Positions 22,243-33,265 of a DNA stretch of 64,000 bases are shown piece by piece. The position numbers were made by a program, and so were the translations under genes. The notes under the pieces were generated by a model that saw only the letters and a list, made by a program, of their open reading frames with translations, was not told the DNA's origin and searched no databases. The stretch spans positions 837,860-901,859 of the forward strand of contig NZ_CP039373.1 of the NCBI RefSeq assembly GCF_000179235.2, given 5' to 3'. How positions within the stretch are numbered: the stretch's first letter is position 1; every line of letters starts with the position of its first letter. Source of the stretch: Synechococcus sp. CB0101. Lineage in GTDB: Bacteria > Cyanobacteriota > Cyanobacteriia > PCC-6307 > Cyanobiaceae.

Positions 22243-22671
22243 TTGGGATTCAGCGCCAAAACCACATATGGCTTGCTGGCCCTGATGGAGCTGGCGGATG
22301 TGGCTGGCAGCGGCGAACGGCTGCAAGTGAGCGAGATCGCGGCCCGCCAAGCCATCCCCGAGCGCTACCTCGAGCAGATGATGACGAGCCTGCGCCGCAG
22401 CGGCATCCTGCGCAGCATCCGCGGGGCCCGAGGCGGTTATCAACTGGCCAAAGCGGCGGATCAGATCCTGCTCTCCGAGGTGATCCTCTGCCTCGAAGGC
22501 GAACCCAATACCGTCGATCCGAGCAGCGGCAGCCCCGAACGACAGGTGATCAACGCCCTGGCCGATGAGCTGCGCCGCCAGCGCACCACCCGCCTTGCCG
22601 CCACCACCCTGGCCGACCTCCAACACGACCGCGATGCAAGGTTGCAGGCCCAGGCCATGTATTTCATCTGA
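22243..22671 (+). CDS. Rrf2 family transcriptional regulator
   Basis: A 142-residue DNA-binding protein. The N-terminal winged helix (FSAKTTYGLLALMELADV, then LQVSEIAARQAIPERYLEQ and the wing ILRSIRGARGGYQLAK) is typical of Rrf2. Only one cysteine is present (VILCLEGEP), so the three-cysteine cluster of IscR/NsrR types is missing and redox sensing by a [2Fe-2S] centre is unlikely. The start is TTG by alignment to the family N-terminus. The target is unknown; the divergent carrier gene and the gene itself are the simplest candidates. Confidence 0.88.
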   Translation: MGFSAKTTYGLLALMELADVAGSGERLQVSEIAARQAIPERYLEQMMTSLRRSGILRSIRGARGGYQLAKAADQILLSEVILCLEGEPNTVDPSSGSPERQVINALADELRRQRTTRLAATTLADLQHDRDARLQAQAMYFI

Positions 22672-22788
22672 AGGCGTCATCGCGGCAGGCGGCGTTGAGC
22701 CGTTTGGCAACAGCCTCCCTAGCGTTGAAACACGGCTGCCTGAGGCGCATTCACGAGATCATGCGATCCACCGCGACCTGATCCAGCC

Positions 22789-25551
22789 ATGGCAGCAGCT
22801 GAGCCGACGTGCTGCCACAGCCTCGCCACTGAGGCAGCGCTCACGGCCCTCGACAGCAACCAGGCTGGACTGACAGCCGATGAGGCCCGAGAGCGGCAGG
22901 GGCGCCATGGGCCCAATCGGTTGCAGCTCTCGGCGGGTCGCAGTAGCTGGATGATCCTGGTCGATCAGTTCAGCAACGTGATGTTGCTGATGCTGCTGGC
23001 CGTGGCCGCGGTTTCAGGCGCCACAGCTCTGCATCAGCAGGCCTTTCCAAAGGATGCGATCGCAATCCTGGTGATCGTGTTGCTCAACGCCCTGCTGGGT
23101 TATTTGCAGGAAAGCAAGGCGCAACAGGCCCTGCTGGCGCTGCGCAACCTGGCGCAGCCCCTGGTGCAGGTGCGCCGGGATGGGCTCTGGCAGCGGCTGG
23201 CCAGCGAGCAGCTTGTGCCGGGTGATCTCATCCGCATCGAAGCCGGTGACCGGATCGCTGCCGATGCTCGCCTCCTGGAGGTGGCCGATCTCGGCGTGCA
23301 GGAATCGGCGCTCACCGGAGAAGCGGCAGCGGTGTTCAAGCAGGCCGAACTGGCGCTGGAGCCCGGCACACCAGTGTTGGAGCGGCTCAATTGCGTGTTT
23401 CAGGGCACGGAAGTGGTGCGCGGCCGAGGCGTAGCCGTGGTGAGCGCCACCGGCATGCACACCGAGCTGGGCCAGATCGCCGCCATGCTCAACACGGCCG
23501 GCGGGGAAAGCACACCCCTGCAGGAGCGGCTCGATGGCTTGGCCAAGGCCCTTGTGGGCGGAGCCCTGGGGCTCGTGGCCGTGGTGGTGTTGCTGGGCTG
23601 GCTCCTGGGTCAGCCCCTGCTCAACCTGCTGGAGGTGTCGCTCTCCATGGCAGTGGCGATCGTGCCGGAGGGCCTACCGGCGGTGATCACGGTAACCCTC
23701 GCCATCGGCACCCAGCGCATGGTGCGCCGCGCTGCCCTGATCCGGCGGCTGCCGGCGGTGGAGGGTCTCGGTTCGGTCACGGTGATCTGTTCCGACAAAA
23801 CCGGCACGCTCACCCAGAACCGCCAGGTGGTGCAGCAGCTGCGGGTGGGCACCCATGGGGTGGAGGTCTCAGGCCAGGGTTATGAGCCCGAGGGCCAGTT
23901 CCGCTCCCATGCGCTGCCGCCGCCGCCCGGAGCGCAACCGGGTTGCTCGGCAGCTGTGCAAACCCTGCTGCTGCAAGCCGGGGTGCTCTGCAGCGATGCG
24001 GAACATCGCCAGCAGGCCGATGGCGGCTGGGAGGTGCTGGGGGATCCCACGGAGGGAGCGCTCTCGGTGGTGGCCCTGAAGGCCGGGATTGATGATTTCG
24101 AGCTGCGCAGCCATTACCGCCGCAGCGCCGAGATCCCCTTCAGCGCTGAAGAGCAGTTGATGGCGGTTTGGATCGACGATCCCCGCGGCACACTCCAGGC
24201 ACCTCTGGGCAGCAGCGCCGCCGGCTCAACGCGCTTGCTGATCAGCAAAGGGGCTCCGGAAGTGATCCTGAGCCTGTGCGATCACTGGGTGGATGGCGCT
24301 GGCGTGGTGGCGATGAGCCCTGAGCAGCGGCAGTGGTGGCTGGAGCAGGCTCTGGAGCTGGCCGCCGCCGGGCTCCGGGTGTTGGCCTTTGCTTGCGCTC
24401 CCCATCACCCAAGCCCAGGCCAAGGTCTCCAAGGACAGATGCTGCTGGGCCTGATGGCCCAGCTCGACCCGGCGCGACCTGAAGTGGCCGCCGCCGTGGC
24501 CACCTGCCGGCAAGCCGGCATCCGGCCGCTGATGATCACTGGAGACCACCCCCTCACCGCTCGGGCCATCGGGATGGCGATCGGGATGGCCGATGCCGAC
24601 AGCGAGGTGCTCATTGGCCGCGAGCTCGAAGCGCTCGATGCAGCTCAGCTGCAGCAGGTGGTGAGCCGCTGCAACCTGTTTGCCCGGGTGGCCCCGGAGC
24701 AGAAGTTGCGCATCGTGAAAGCGCTGCAGGCCAATGGGGAGGTGGTGGCGATGACCGGCGATGGCGTCAATGACGCCCCCGCGCTCAAGCAGGCCCACAT
24801 CGGCGTGGCCATGGGCATCACGGGCACGGATGTGAGCAAGGAAGCCGCCGATGTGGTGTTGCTCGACGACAACTTCGCCACGATCGTGAAGGCCGTTGCA
24901 GAAGGGCGGTTGGTCTACACCAACATCCGCCGCTTCGTGAAATACATCTTGGGCAGCAATGTGGGCGAACTGATCACCATCGGATCAGCACCTCTATTGG
25001 GCCTGGTGGGAGTGCCGCTCACCCCCCTGCAGATTCTTTGGATGAATCTGGTCACCGACGGCTTGCCGGCATTGGCCCTGGCCTTGGAGCCTGGCGACGA
25101 TTCATTGATGCAACGCGCGCCGGCACAACCGGGGGAATCGATCTTTGCGCGCGGCCTGGGGGCTTACATCCTGCGCATCGGCGTGGTGTTTGCCTCCCTG
25201 GTGATTCTGATGATGCTGCTGGCCAACCGGGCGGGTGCCCCCTGGCCCACGATGGTGTTCACCACCCTCTGCCTGGCGCAGATGGGGCACGCCCTCTCCG
25301 CCCGCAGCGACAAACCACTGCTCCAGGTGCCCGCCTTCAGCAATCCCTGGCTCTTGGTGGCGGTGAGCTGCACCAGTGGCTTGCAGTTGTTGCTGCTCTA
25401 CGTGCCGCCATTGGCACGCTTCTTCGGCACCACAGCCCTGAGTGCCCACGATTTGCTGATCTGCGTGGGCTTCAGCCTGCTGCTGTTCTTGTATCTCGAA
25501 CTCGACAAGCTCTATGGCCTTTGGCGCCGTCGTTCCGGAGCCGATTGCTGA
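22789..25551 (+). CDS. P2-type cation-transporting ATPase (PacL-like)
   Basis: A 920-residue P-type ATPase with the N-terminal cation ATPase domain, the TM4 ion motif [12 protein letters not shown] near residue 290, the phosphorylation site [11 protein letters not shown] (Asp near residue 336), the hinge [16 protein letters not shown] near residue 657, and six C-terminal helices. These place it in the P2 (Ca2+ or Na+) group rather than the heavy-metal P1B group. The PEGLP motif suits Ca2+ or Na+ transport. It is likely a plasma-membrane exporter and fits the ion-transport theme of this region. The last 40 bases overlap a convergent gene. Confidence 0.93.
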   Translation: MAAAEPTCCHSLATEAALTALDSNQAGLTADEARERQGRHGPNRLQLSAGRSSWMILVDQFSNVMLLMLLAVAAVSGATALHQQAFPKDAIAILVIVLLNALLGYLQESKAQQALLALRNLAQPLVQVRRDGLWQRLASEQLVPGDLIRIEAGDRIAADARLLEVADLGVQESALTGEAAAVFKQAELALEPGTPVLERLNCVFQGTEVVRGRGVAVVSATGMHTELGQIAAMLNTAGGESTPLQERLDGLAKALVGGALGLVAVVVLLGWLLGQPLLNLLEVSLSMAVAIVPEGLPAVITVTLAIGTQRMVRRAALIRRLPAVEGLGSVTVICSDKTGTLTQNRQVVQQLRVGTHGVEVSGQGYEPEGQFRSHALPPPPGAQPGCSAAVQTLLLQAGVLCSDAEHRQQADGGWEVLGDPTEGALSVVALKAGIDDFELRSHYRRSAEIPFSAEEQLMAVWIDDPRGTLQAPLGSSAAGSTRLLISKGAPEVILSLCDHWVDGAGVVAMSPEQRQWWLEQALELAAAGLRVLAFACAPHHPSPGQGLQGQMLLGLMAQLDPARPEVAAAVATCRQAGIRPLMITGDHPLTARAIGMAIGMADADSEVLIGRELEALDAAQLQQVVSRCNLFARVAPEQKLRIVKALQANGEVVAMTGDGVNDAPALKQAHIGVAMGITGTDVSKEAADVVLLDDNFATIVKAVAEGRLVYTNIRRFVKYILGSNVGELITIGSAPLLGLVGVPLTPLQILWMNLVTDGLPALALALEPGDDSLMQRAPAQPGESIFARGLGAYILRIGVVFASLVILMMLLANRAGAPWPTMVFTTLCLAQMGHALSARSDKPLLQVPAFSNPWLLVAVSCTSGLQLLLLYVPPLARFFGTTALSAHDLLICVGFSLLLFLYLELDKLYGLWRRRSGADC

Positions 25552-25835
25552 GCTGAGCGCTTCTGCAGCACCCGCCCCGTGGTCACGCGACCAAGGCGGG
25601 GCCGTCCCTCGCGGCTCGTGGAGGTTTCACTCCAGGGTGAAACGGTGATGATCAAGAGCGGCAACACCACCAGGATCAACAGCAGGATCCAGCGGCGCAG
25701 ATTGAGCTGAAGCCAGCGGTACGCCGGCAAGCCGGGCTTCACCGGCAGTGGACGTCCGCAGCCAGCGCAGATCAAACGAATCGGCGGTTCCGTTGACACG
25801 GCCGCCAGGCGAGCACCACAGCTGGGGCAGGCCAC
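25512..25835 (-). CDS. Zinc-ribbon single-helix membrane protein, unknown function
   Basis: A 107-residue protein with two CxxC pairs (MACPSCGAR and LICAGCGRPL) forming an N-terminal zinc ribbon, followed by a membrane helix (WILLLILVVLPLLIITV) and a basic tail. The start is GTG. It overlaps the P-type ATPase end by 40 bases on the opposite strand, so the C-terminal tail may not be conserved. No homologue of known function is recognised. Confidence 0.6.
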   Translation of the reverse strand: MACPSCGARLAAVSTEPPIRLICAGCGRPLPVKPGLPAYRWLQLNLRRWILLLILVVLPLLIITVSPWSETSTSREGRPRLGRVTTGRVLQKRSAQQSAPERRRQRP

Positions 25836-25874
25836 GCTGAAGCCGGCAACACGGCCTCAGGATGCCAGACCAGC

Positions 25875-25898
25875 AAAAAGCCCGCCTTACGGCGGGCT
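25875..25898 (-). terminator. Rho-independent terminator after the ammonium transporter gene
   Basis: On the minus strand AGCCCGCC pairs with GGCGGGCT over a four-base loop (stem 25879-25886 and 25891-25898), followed by five T residues (25875-25879 as A on the plus strand). It lies 25 bases after the amt stop. Confidence 0.92.
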
Positions 25899-25922
25899 GG
25901 GGGAATCAGCAGGAGCCGACAA

Positions 25923-27386
<1,464 letters not shown>

Positions 27387-27753
27387 AAGAATCGCTGGTT
27401 GGTGATGGCGGTTATCCGCCATTGGTAGAGATCATTCGCGATCGCGGCTCCCCAGATTGTTACCGCCGCTACAAAACGCCGCATAACTTCCCTCGGCACG
27501 GCAATGGATGCGCGCAATCAATGCTCACGCAAGCACATTCACAATCATCGTTCTGTAAAGAAATTGCCGTTTTGTTCACCATGAACAGTCTTGATTCGGC
27601 ATAATCACTTCAGAAGGACAAAACGTTGGGTGAGCCGCCCCTGGGCCCTGGTTCACCGGAAGTAGCCCACCGCGAGGCGAAGCAACGCTCCTTCCCACGA
27701 AGCGGACCCGTCTGATTCCCAGACCCTCCTTTAACCCTTCGAGGCCCACGACC
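27387..27753. promoter_or_regulatory. 367-base intergenic control region between amt1 and the DUF4278 gene
   Basis: No gene is seen here. It holds the divergent promoters of amt1 (minus) and the small DUF4278 gene (plus). Recognisable elements are a TGT-N10-ACA NtcA-like site at 27458-27473, one GCGATCGC (HIP1) octamer at 27438-27445, an inverted repeat GTTCA-CCA-TGAAC at 27574-27586, and a -10-like CATAAT at 27600-27605 pointing toward the DUF4278 gene. The remaining 130 bases before the plus-strand ATG show no clear structure. Confidence 0.55.
27458..27473 (-). promoter_or_regulatory. NtcA-like binding site upstream of amt1
   Basis: The sequence TGT-TACCGCCGCT-ACA fits TGT-N10-ACA and differs at one base from the stricter GTA-N8-TAC core (GTT-N8-TAC). 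NtcA is the global nitrogen activator of cyanobacteria and amt1 is a standard target. A clear TA-N3-T element about 22 bases downstream on the minus strand was not found, so activation from this exact site is unproven. Confidence 0.5.
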
Positions 27754-27969
27754 ATGACCAAACTCCAATACCGCGGCGTCAGCTACGACAACGCCGCCCA
27801 CGAACAGCCCAGCGCTCAACCCGTGGATCACGCCTACCGCGGCCAGCACTACGACGCCCCCCTGCGCCACGAAGCAGCTCCGGTGGACACCGATGTGGAA
27901 CTGCAGTACCGCGGTCACACCTACCACCACCGCCAGGCCGAAGCCTCCCAGCAAGTCAATCAGGGCTGA
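27754..27969 (+). CDS. DUF4278 small repeat protein
   Basis: A 71-residue soluble protein with three copies of a YRG-x-x-Y motif (QYRGVSYD, YRGQHYD, QYRGHTYHH), the hallmark of DUF4278, a small family common in cyanobacteria with no known function. The motifs are spaced by 20-25 histidine- and alanine-rich residues. It has a strong terminator about 50 bases after its stop, so it is a monocistronic transcript sharing a control region with amt1. Confidence 0.82.
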   Translation: MTKLQYRGVSYDNAAHEQPSAQPVDHAYRGQHYDAPLRHEAAPVDTDVELQYRGHTYHHRQAEASQQVNQG

Positions 27970-28019
27970 CGTCAAGCCAAAGCCCCATTCAGTGGCTGTT
28001 GTTACGACAGCCCGCTCCA

Positions 28020-28048
28020 CCTCCCCCTCCAATAGGGGGAGGTTTTTT
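28020..28048 (+). terminator. Rho-independent terminator after the DUF4278 gene
   Basis: A nine-pair stem (CCTCCCCCT at 28020-28028 with AGGGGGAGG at 28034-28042), a five-base loop and six T residues. The next plus-strand ATG is only eight bases after the T-run, and the 3' arm GGGGGAGG could also serve as that gene's ribosome site. Confidence 0.92.
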
Positions 28049-28055
28049 GTTGGTC

Positions 28056-28280
28056 ATGGATCGCCACGGCACCGACCTCAGCCTTACGGCCAAGGGCGAC
28101 AGCTACCAGCTTCTGCCTCGTTCGGTGATGGGCATGCTGTGGCTTCAGACCCACTTCGAAACCAGCAGCTGGGATCTGATCTGCACCGGAGCCGTGCGCC
28201 TCAAAGCTGACAGCTGCGATCACCTTTGCAGTGATGCCATCGAAGCGGGCCTCAATGTGGCAAGGCTCAGTTTGATTTGA
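28056..28280 (+). CDS. Small conserved hypothetical protein
   Basis: A 74-residue soluble protein (MDRHGTDLSLTAKGDSYQLL at the start) with three cysteines, two of them in DSCDHLC. The in-frame extension upstream runs through the terminator and is not protein-like, so ATG 28056 was chosen. The purine-rich 3' arm of that terminator is its only obvious ribosome site. The 3' end overlaps the convergent exchanger gene by 14 bases. Function unknown. Confidence 0.55.
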   Translation: MDRHGTDLSLTAKGDSYQLLPRSVMGMLWLQTHFETSSWDLICTGAVRLKADSCDHLCSDAIEAGLNVARLSLI

Positions 28281-29352
28281 GTCGGCGTTGTCGCCACTCC
28301 AAGGTGTTCCAGGCCACGAACACCAGCACCAGCGGCACCACCGCCGCCAGCACCACAAAACGGAACTGATCCAATCCTGTTGAGGCGGTGCTGTGAAGCA
28401 CCTGTTCCGTGAGATAGAGCACGTAGAGCCCCAGCAGCACCCACCCTTCCTGCCGGCTGATCACTCCACCGCTCCAGAAGATCGGTAAACAGGCCAGGGT
28501 GCTCGCCACCATGATCGGAAAGTCGCGGGAGATCAGCAGAGGATCCACCAACAGGCCATCCGAACCCGAAACCAGACCACACACCCCAAGAATCGCCACC
28601 TGGTTGAGCAGGTTGCTGCCCACCACATTGCCGATGGCGAGATCCGCTTTGCCTCGGTAAGCCGCCACCAGGGAGGTCACCAACTCCGGCATCGACGTAC
28701 CCGCCGACACGATCGTGAGGCCGATCACGGCTTCGCTCACACCAAGGCCCTGGGCCGCTGTGATCGCTCCTTTCACCAACACCTGTGAGCCGAGCACGAG
28801 CAGGCCCAGGCCAGCTGCCAACTTGGCCACCGCCACTGGAGTCGAGGATCGGGCATCGTCATCAAGCTCTTCGCTCGCTGACTCAGGCTCTTCGGACGCG
28901 GTGCGTGTCTCCCAAACCAGATTGATCACCAGGGCGGTGAGCAAAGCCAAGCCCGCAATCCAGGTGACCCGCCCGCCGGAGGCCATACCCCAGGTGGCCA
29001 TCGAGACCCCCAGCAGCAACGGCACATCCCGCCGCACTAAACGGCTTTTCACCCGCAGCGGCATCACCACCGCGCTGGCTCCCAACACCACCAGCACGTT
29101 GAAGATGTTGGAGCCCACCACATTGGTGACAGCAATCGCATCTCCACCGGGGCCGCCCTGCAGGGTGGAGAGCAAGCTCACAAACAGCTCTGGGGCGCTG
29201 GTCCCCAGCGACACCACCGTGAGGCCAATCACGATCTGGGGAATCCCCAGCAGCAAGGCCAGAGCAACCGATCCGGCCACGAACAGCTCACCGCCGCCGA
29301 ACAGCAAGAGGATGCCGGCGACGATCTGAAACGCACTCAGGGCGTAGGGCAT
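28267..29352 (-). CDS. Calcium/sodium antiporter (CaCA superfamily, YrbG-like)
   Basis: A 361-residue exchanger with ten or so membrane helices and the two inverted alpha repeats of the family: VVSLGTSAPELFVSLLS near residue 45 and IVSAGTSMPELVTSLVA near residue 220, each followed by GNVVGSN. An acidic cytosolic loop (EEPESASEELDDD) lies between the halves. Such proteins exchange Ca2+ (or K+) for Na+ or H+. It fits with the adjacent cation carriers. ATG 29352 is well placed; the DUF389 gene ends 19 bases upstream on the same strand. Confidence 0.92.
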   Translation of the reverse strand: MPYALSAFQIVAGILLLFGGGELFVAGSVALALLLGIPQIVIGLTVVSLGTSAPELFVSLLSTLQGGPGGDAIAVTNVVGSNIFNVLVVLGASAVVMPLRVKSRLVRRDVPLLLGVSMATWGMASGGRVTWIAGLALLTALVINLVWETRTASEEPESASEELDDDARSSTPVAVAKLAAGLGLLVLGSQVLVKGAITAAQGLGVSEAVIGLTIVSAGTSMPELVTSLVAAYRGKADLAIGNVVGSNLLNQVAILGVCGLVSGSDGLLVDPLLISRDFPIMVASTLACLPIFWSGGVISRQEGWVLLGLYVLYLTEQVLHSTASTGLDQFRFVVLAAVVPLVLVFVAWNTLEWRQRRLKSN

Positions 29353-29371
29353 GTAGCGGTCAACACATGCA

Positions 29372-30502
29372 TCAATTGTCGGGCAGCGGCGGCTTGTTGT
29401 CTGCAGGGGGCTGATCGGCCGGCAAAGGGGGCAGTGGCGGCAGCGGTGGTGGAGGCGACGCGGGGATCGGCAGGGGTTTGCCCACCGTTTCCTCGCTGCT
29501 GGCCGGCTCGGGGTTGGGGGCGGCCTCCGGACCGATCACATCGATCGACACCCGCTGCACCAACAGGCGGTAGTTGAACTTCTGCTGCTTATTAATGAAG
29601 TCCTGCACGGCCGCCACCTGCTTCGGTGTGGGCAAATTCGGCCGGCTCACACTCACCGCCGCCTTGATCAACGGCGGGTTCTGATTCCAATCAATCGAAA
29701 CGCTGGTGAGCTCGGAATCCTTGCCGAGGGTGATCGTGCGTTGACGCAGGCTTTCGGTGATGGCGCGCTCCACCTCCTGCAAGGCGACGCGGCGCTGCGC
29801 CTGAGCCACCAGGCTGAGGAAGCTGGTGGTGAGTGGTATCAGCAGCAGACCCGTGAGCAGCAGGCTCACCAAACCGATGCGGCTGCGCCAGAGCTGCTGA
29901 CGCAGGCTGGCCTGACTCACCACCAGGGTGAGTAGGCCCCCGGAGAGGATGCCCAGCAGGTTGGCGGCAAACAGCAGCGCCGCCCCGCGCGCCGGCCCCC
30001 ACTGCTGGAGCGAGAGCAGCAGGCCCAGCACACACACCGGCGGCACCAGGGCCACGGCAATGGCGGTGCCAGCGATCGACGACACCGCCTCCTGGCGCAG
30101 GCGCCCGTAGGTGGCGATCGAGCCAGCCACCAACGCAATCCCGAGATCGAGCAGGTTGGGCGTGGTGCGGCGCAGCACCTCATCGCCCAGCACCGGCAAC
30201 CGCGCCAGCCAACCCAAGCCGGCGGAGAGGGCGATGGTGATCGTGACCCCCACCGCCAGGGTGAGCAGAGCCCGGCCCGCCAGGTTGAGGCGCCCATCGA
30301 TGATCGCGAAGGAGGCGCTACGCAGCGGCAGGATCCAGGGGGCAATCAACATCGCCCCAATCACCACGGCAGCGCTGTCGGCCAGCAGGCCCAGGGTGGC
30401 GATCAGGCCCGCCGCCACGGTGAGCACCACAAACGGCTCATCGAGGCGGGCCTCCCGCTCAAAGCCGGCCTCCAGGGAGGCAAGGCTGGTGGGTTCGGCC
30501 AT
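29372..30502 (-). CDS. DUF389 domain membrane protein
   Basis: A 376-residue protein with the DUF389 core in residues 20-235: FVVLTVAAGLIATLGLLADSAAVVIGAMLIAPW and a later GTAIAVALVPPVCVLGL block, giving about six membrane helices. Residues 240-330 form a soluble domain, and the tail is proline-rich (PPPLPPLPPLPADQPP). The family is widespread but of unknown function. The TIGR00341-type core is complete. It likely forms a unit with the downstream Ca2+/cation exchanger. Confidence 0.87.
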   Translation of the reverse strand: MAEPTSLASLEAGFEREARLDEPFVVLTVAAGLIATLGLLADSAAVVIGAMLIAPWILPLRSASFAIIDGRLNLAGRALLTLAVGVTITIALSAGLGWLARLPVLGDEVLRRTTPNLLDLGIALVAGSIATYGRLRQEAVSSIAGTAIAVALVPPVCVLGLLLSLQQWGPARGAALLFAANLLGILSGGLLTLVVSQASLRQQLWRSRIGLVSLLLTGLLLIPLTTSFLSLVAQAQRRVALQEVERAITESLRQRTITLGKDSELTSVSIDWNQNPPLIKAAVSVSRPNLPTPKQVAAVQDFINKQQKFNYRLLVQRVSIDVIGPEAAPNPEPASSEETVGKPLPIPASPPPPLPPLPPLPADQPPADNKPPLPDN

Positions 30503-30550
30503 CAGCGATGGGCTCGGCTCAGCCCAGGATGACGGATCCGCCCCATCGGG

Positions 30551-31399
30551 CTAGGGGTTGCACCACGGACACTGACCAGGATCGGCCCGCTGCAGCCCAT
30601 CCCGCCGGGGTTGCTCGCGGCGAGCGCCGCACTGCTGGCAGCCCCAGATCTCGGCCAAGCTGAGTTCCGTGGCCGTGCCGCAGTCGGAGCAGGGCAAACC
30701 CGGCAGCGTGTCCAGCAGCCCCCAACCAGGAGTTCCGCACTCCGGACATGGGCAGCGCAAGCGCCGAACCAGGGCCAGTCCCAACTGGCGAATCGAACGC
30801 ATGCGGGTGGGGTTGCAATGGGCCCGCATATCGGTTTCGAGCCACACCCGCCCGTCGGGGTCTGCCGCTCGGCAACGGCTGATGGCCTCGGTCAGCGCCG
30901 CCGCCGTGTGCAACCCCTTGAACAACTCGCCAGCCTGCGCCATGGCCGGGCGGGCAATCACCGCATGGGAAGGGAAGCGCACCTGCGCCAGCCAGGCCTC
31001 AACCGACTGATCCGGCTCCAGCACGGTTTGGCTGTAGTTGGTGCGCCACTCGAGGCGCTGCTCCACCACACACAAATCCCGTTCCTGATCGAGAAACAGC
31101 AGCAACTCCTGGCCCACCGCAAGCATCGGCATGGCGGGATGGGGGCCGAAGCTCGCCTCACTGGCCAGGCCCAATTGCAGCCCACTGGCCTCAATCCCCA
31201 AGCGCGCCTTGGCCTTGCAAGTGGAGAACGCATCCGCGAGGCGTGGAATCTCACCACTGAAGGTGCCCAGCTGATCGGTATCGGCGGGGCACAGCGCAAG
31301 CTCGGCGCCCAGGCCCCAGCGAAACGGCAGGGCTAGAGCCCGCTCCTTGCCGTGGCGGGTCGCCAAAGCGATCCGCGCGGTGGCATACGGAGAGGGCAT
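30551..31399 (-). CDS. DUF6671-type conserved protein with C-terminal zinc ribbons
   Basis: A 282-residue soluble protein. The N-terminal part (ATRHGKERALALPF, DQLGTFSGEIPR, LASEASFGPHP) matches my memory of the DUF6671 family, whose biochemical role is unknown. The last 75 residues contain CPCPECGTPGWG, LPCSDCG, WGCQQCGARRE and CPWCNP, at least three CxxC-based metal-binding knuckles. ATG 31399 was preferred to a GTG two codons upstream. It is 18 bases from the CPA2 antiporter gene, same strand. Confidence 0.75.
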   Translation of the reverse strand: MPSPYATARIALATRHGKERALALPFRWGLGAELALCPADTDQLGTFSGEIPRLADAFSTCKAKARLGIEASGLQLGLASEASFGPHPAMPMLAVGQELLLFLDQERDLCVVEQRLEWRTNYSQTVLEPDQSVEAWLAQVRFPSHAVIARPAMAQAGELFKGLHTAAALTEAISRCRAADPDGRVWLETDMRAHCNPTRMRSIRQLGLALVRRLRCPCPECGTPGWGLLDTLPGLPCSDCGTATELSLAEIWGCQQCGARREQPRRDGLQRADPGQCPWCNP

Positions 31400-31417
31400 C
31401 AACACCAGAGCAGAGCC

Positions 31418-32764
31418 TCAGGACGGCATCTGCTGAGCCAGCGGCTCGGGTTCTGAGGGAATCACCACCCGCAGCAAGATCGGAGCCAGGAAGGTGGTGC
31501 CGATCACCATCAGCAAAATGGCAGCTTCGAGCGCCGGGGTGAGGATGCCGGCCTGGCTGCCCAGACCCAGGAAGATCAGACCCACCTCACCGCGGGGCAT
31601 CATGCCCAGCCCTACCACCAGACGATTGGTGGGTTCAGGGCTGAGATAGCTCCAGCCGGCTGCAACTTTTCCGGCGATGGCCACGGCCAACAGGAACGCC
31701 GCCACGATCAGGCCTTCGCGGTTGGCGGGATCGAGGGGGTTGAGCACCGAGAGATCCATCCCCGTGCCGATCAACACGAAGAACACTGTGGCGAAGAGCG
31801 CCACCAGAGGCTTCACCGCCGCTTCGATGTCGTGGGTGTGCTTGGAGGCGCTGAGGATCAAGCCGCCAGCGAAAGCACCCAGGGCCGCTTCCAATCCGAT
31901 GGCCTGGGCCGAGAAACAACAGAGGGTGAGCACCACAAAGCTGGCCACGGCTACATCGCCAGGGGCCTTGAGCTGATCCACCACCCAATCGAATGCCGGA
32001 GCTGCCTTGCGGCTCAGCACCAGCGCCACCGCCACAAACGCCACGGCAGCCAGGCCCAGCTTGATCACCGGGCCGATGCTGAAGCTGCCGCCGCCCACGA
32101 TCGCCACCACCACAGCCAGGATCACGATGCCGAGGATGTCGTCGAGCACGGCAGCGCCGATCACGATCTGGCCCTCCTTGCGCTTGAGCCACTTGAGCTC
32201 GCCAAACACGCTGGCCGTGATGCCGATGGAGGTGGCTGTCATCGCCGCACCGGCAAACACCGCCGGAATCAACGGCACGTGGAAGAGGTAGTAGAGGCCC
32301 GCAGTGCCGAGAGCGAAGGGCAGCACCACTCCCGCCACCGCCACGGTGGTGGCCTGAACGCCAACGGCCACCAGTTCATCCAGTTCGCTTTCCAGGCCCG
32401 TGAGGAAGAGCAGGGCGAACAGACCGATCTGAGAAACAGCCTGCAGGCTCGGGAAGGTTTCGTTGTAGATCTCAGCCACCTCCTCGGGGCGGATCTCAGC
32501 CAGGGAGCCCAGCAGCGATAGGAGGGCATCGCTGATCTGCGCCTGCGTGTCGGGCGGCACGATCAGATGCAACCCCGACACCCCGATCAAGACACCGGCC
32601 ACCAACTCCCCCAGGATCGTGGGCAGCTGGAGCCGCACCATCACCTCGGCGATGGCACGGGCCGCAAGAAAGATCACCAGGAAGCGACCCACCTGAAGGA
32701 GGGTTTCCGCCACTTCCAGCTGATGGGGGCTGATCTCAGCGATCAGCGCCAAAGGGGGAAGCAT
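31418..32764 (-). CDS. Cation:proton antiporter (CPA2 family, NapA/NhaS3-like)
   Basis: A 448-residue carrier with about 12-13 helices. FALLFLTGLESELDEL near residue 115, VLDDILGIVILAVV near residue 207 (paired acidic residues of the ion site) and PRGEVGLIFLGLG near the C-terminus are family hallmarks. In cyanobacteria such proteins (NhaS3 type) exchange Na+ or K+ for H+ and help pH and Na+ homeostasis. No cytosolic RCK domain is present. It is divergent from the Mrp operon, with 141 bases between, so two Na+/H+ systems share one control region beside bicA. Confidence 0.92.
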   Translation of the reverse strand: MLPPLALIAEISPHQLEVAETLLQVGRFLVIFLAARAIAEVMVRLQLPTILGELVAGVLIGVSGLHLIVPPDTQAQISDALLSLLGSLAEIRPEEVAEIYNETFPSLQAVSQIGLFALLFLTGLESELDELVAVGVQATTVAVAGVVLPFALGTAGLYYLFHVPLIPAVFAGAAMTATSIGITASVFGELKWLKRKEGQIVIGAAVLDDILGIVILAVVVAIVGGGSFSIGPVIKLGLAAVAFVAVALVLSRKAAPAFDWVVDQLKAPGDVAVASFVVLTLCCFSAQAIGLEAALGAFAGGLILSASKHTHDIEAAVKPLVALFATVFFVLIGTGMDLSVLNPLDPANREGLIVAAFLLAVAIAGKVAAGWSYLSPEPTNRLVVGLGMMPRGEVGLIFLGLGSQAGILTPALEAAILLMVIGTTFLAPILLRVVIPSEPEPLAQQMPS

Positions 32765-32905
32765 GAACGGCCTGAAACGGGCAGCTGGTTATAGGGGTGC
32801 TTCAGGGGGTTCTGGGTGACGTGTCGAAGAATCTGCGTTGCTTCAGGCCCAACCCACCCAGGCTGGGGAGTGGGGTGCCTAAGTTCCCGCCACTGGAACG
32901 CCTGA

Positions 32906-33265
32906 ATGGCACCGATCCGACTGCTGGAGCTCTTGATCCTGCTGGCGGCCCTGGCCGGATTTGCAGGCTTGCTGCTGCGCCGCAACCTGTTTCTCAAGGT
33001 GCTCGCCATGGATGTGATGGGCAGCGCTGTTGTGGCCCTGTTTGTGCTGCTGGCGGCTCGATCAGGCCTGCGCAGCCCAATACTGCCCCGCTCCGGCGAG
33101 CTCCTCGCACGCGACTACGCCGATCCCATCCCCCAGGCCGTCATCCTCACGGCCATCGTGATCGGGCTCTCGATTCAGGCACTGTTGCTGGTGGTGATCA
33201 CCCAGATGGCTCGGATGGATCCGAGCCTGGATGCCGCCAGCTTTGAACCCACCGATCAGCCATGA
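32906..33265 (+). CDS. mrpC: Mrp-type cation/H+ antiporter subunit C (NuoK-like)
   Basis: A 119-residue, three-helix NuoK-like subunit, first gene of a seven-gene Mrp operon. The conserved DPIPQAVILTAIVIGLSIQA block is the family signature, and LKVLAMDVMGSAVVALFVLL is the second helix. It overlaps the next gene by four bases (ATGA). Length is typical for MrpC. Mrp complexes exchange Na+ for H+ as one large membrane assembly. Confidence 0.9.
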   Translation: MAPIRLLELLILLAALAGFAGLLLRRNLFLKVLAMDVMGSAVVALFVLLAARSGLRSPILPRSGELLARDYADPIPQAVILTAIVIGLSIQALLLVVITQMARMDPSLDAASFEPTDQP

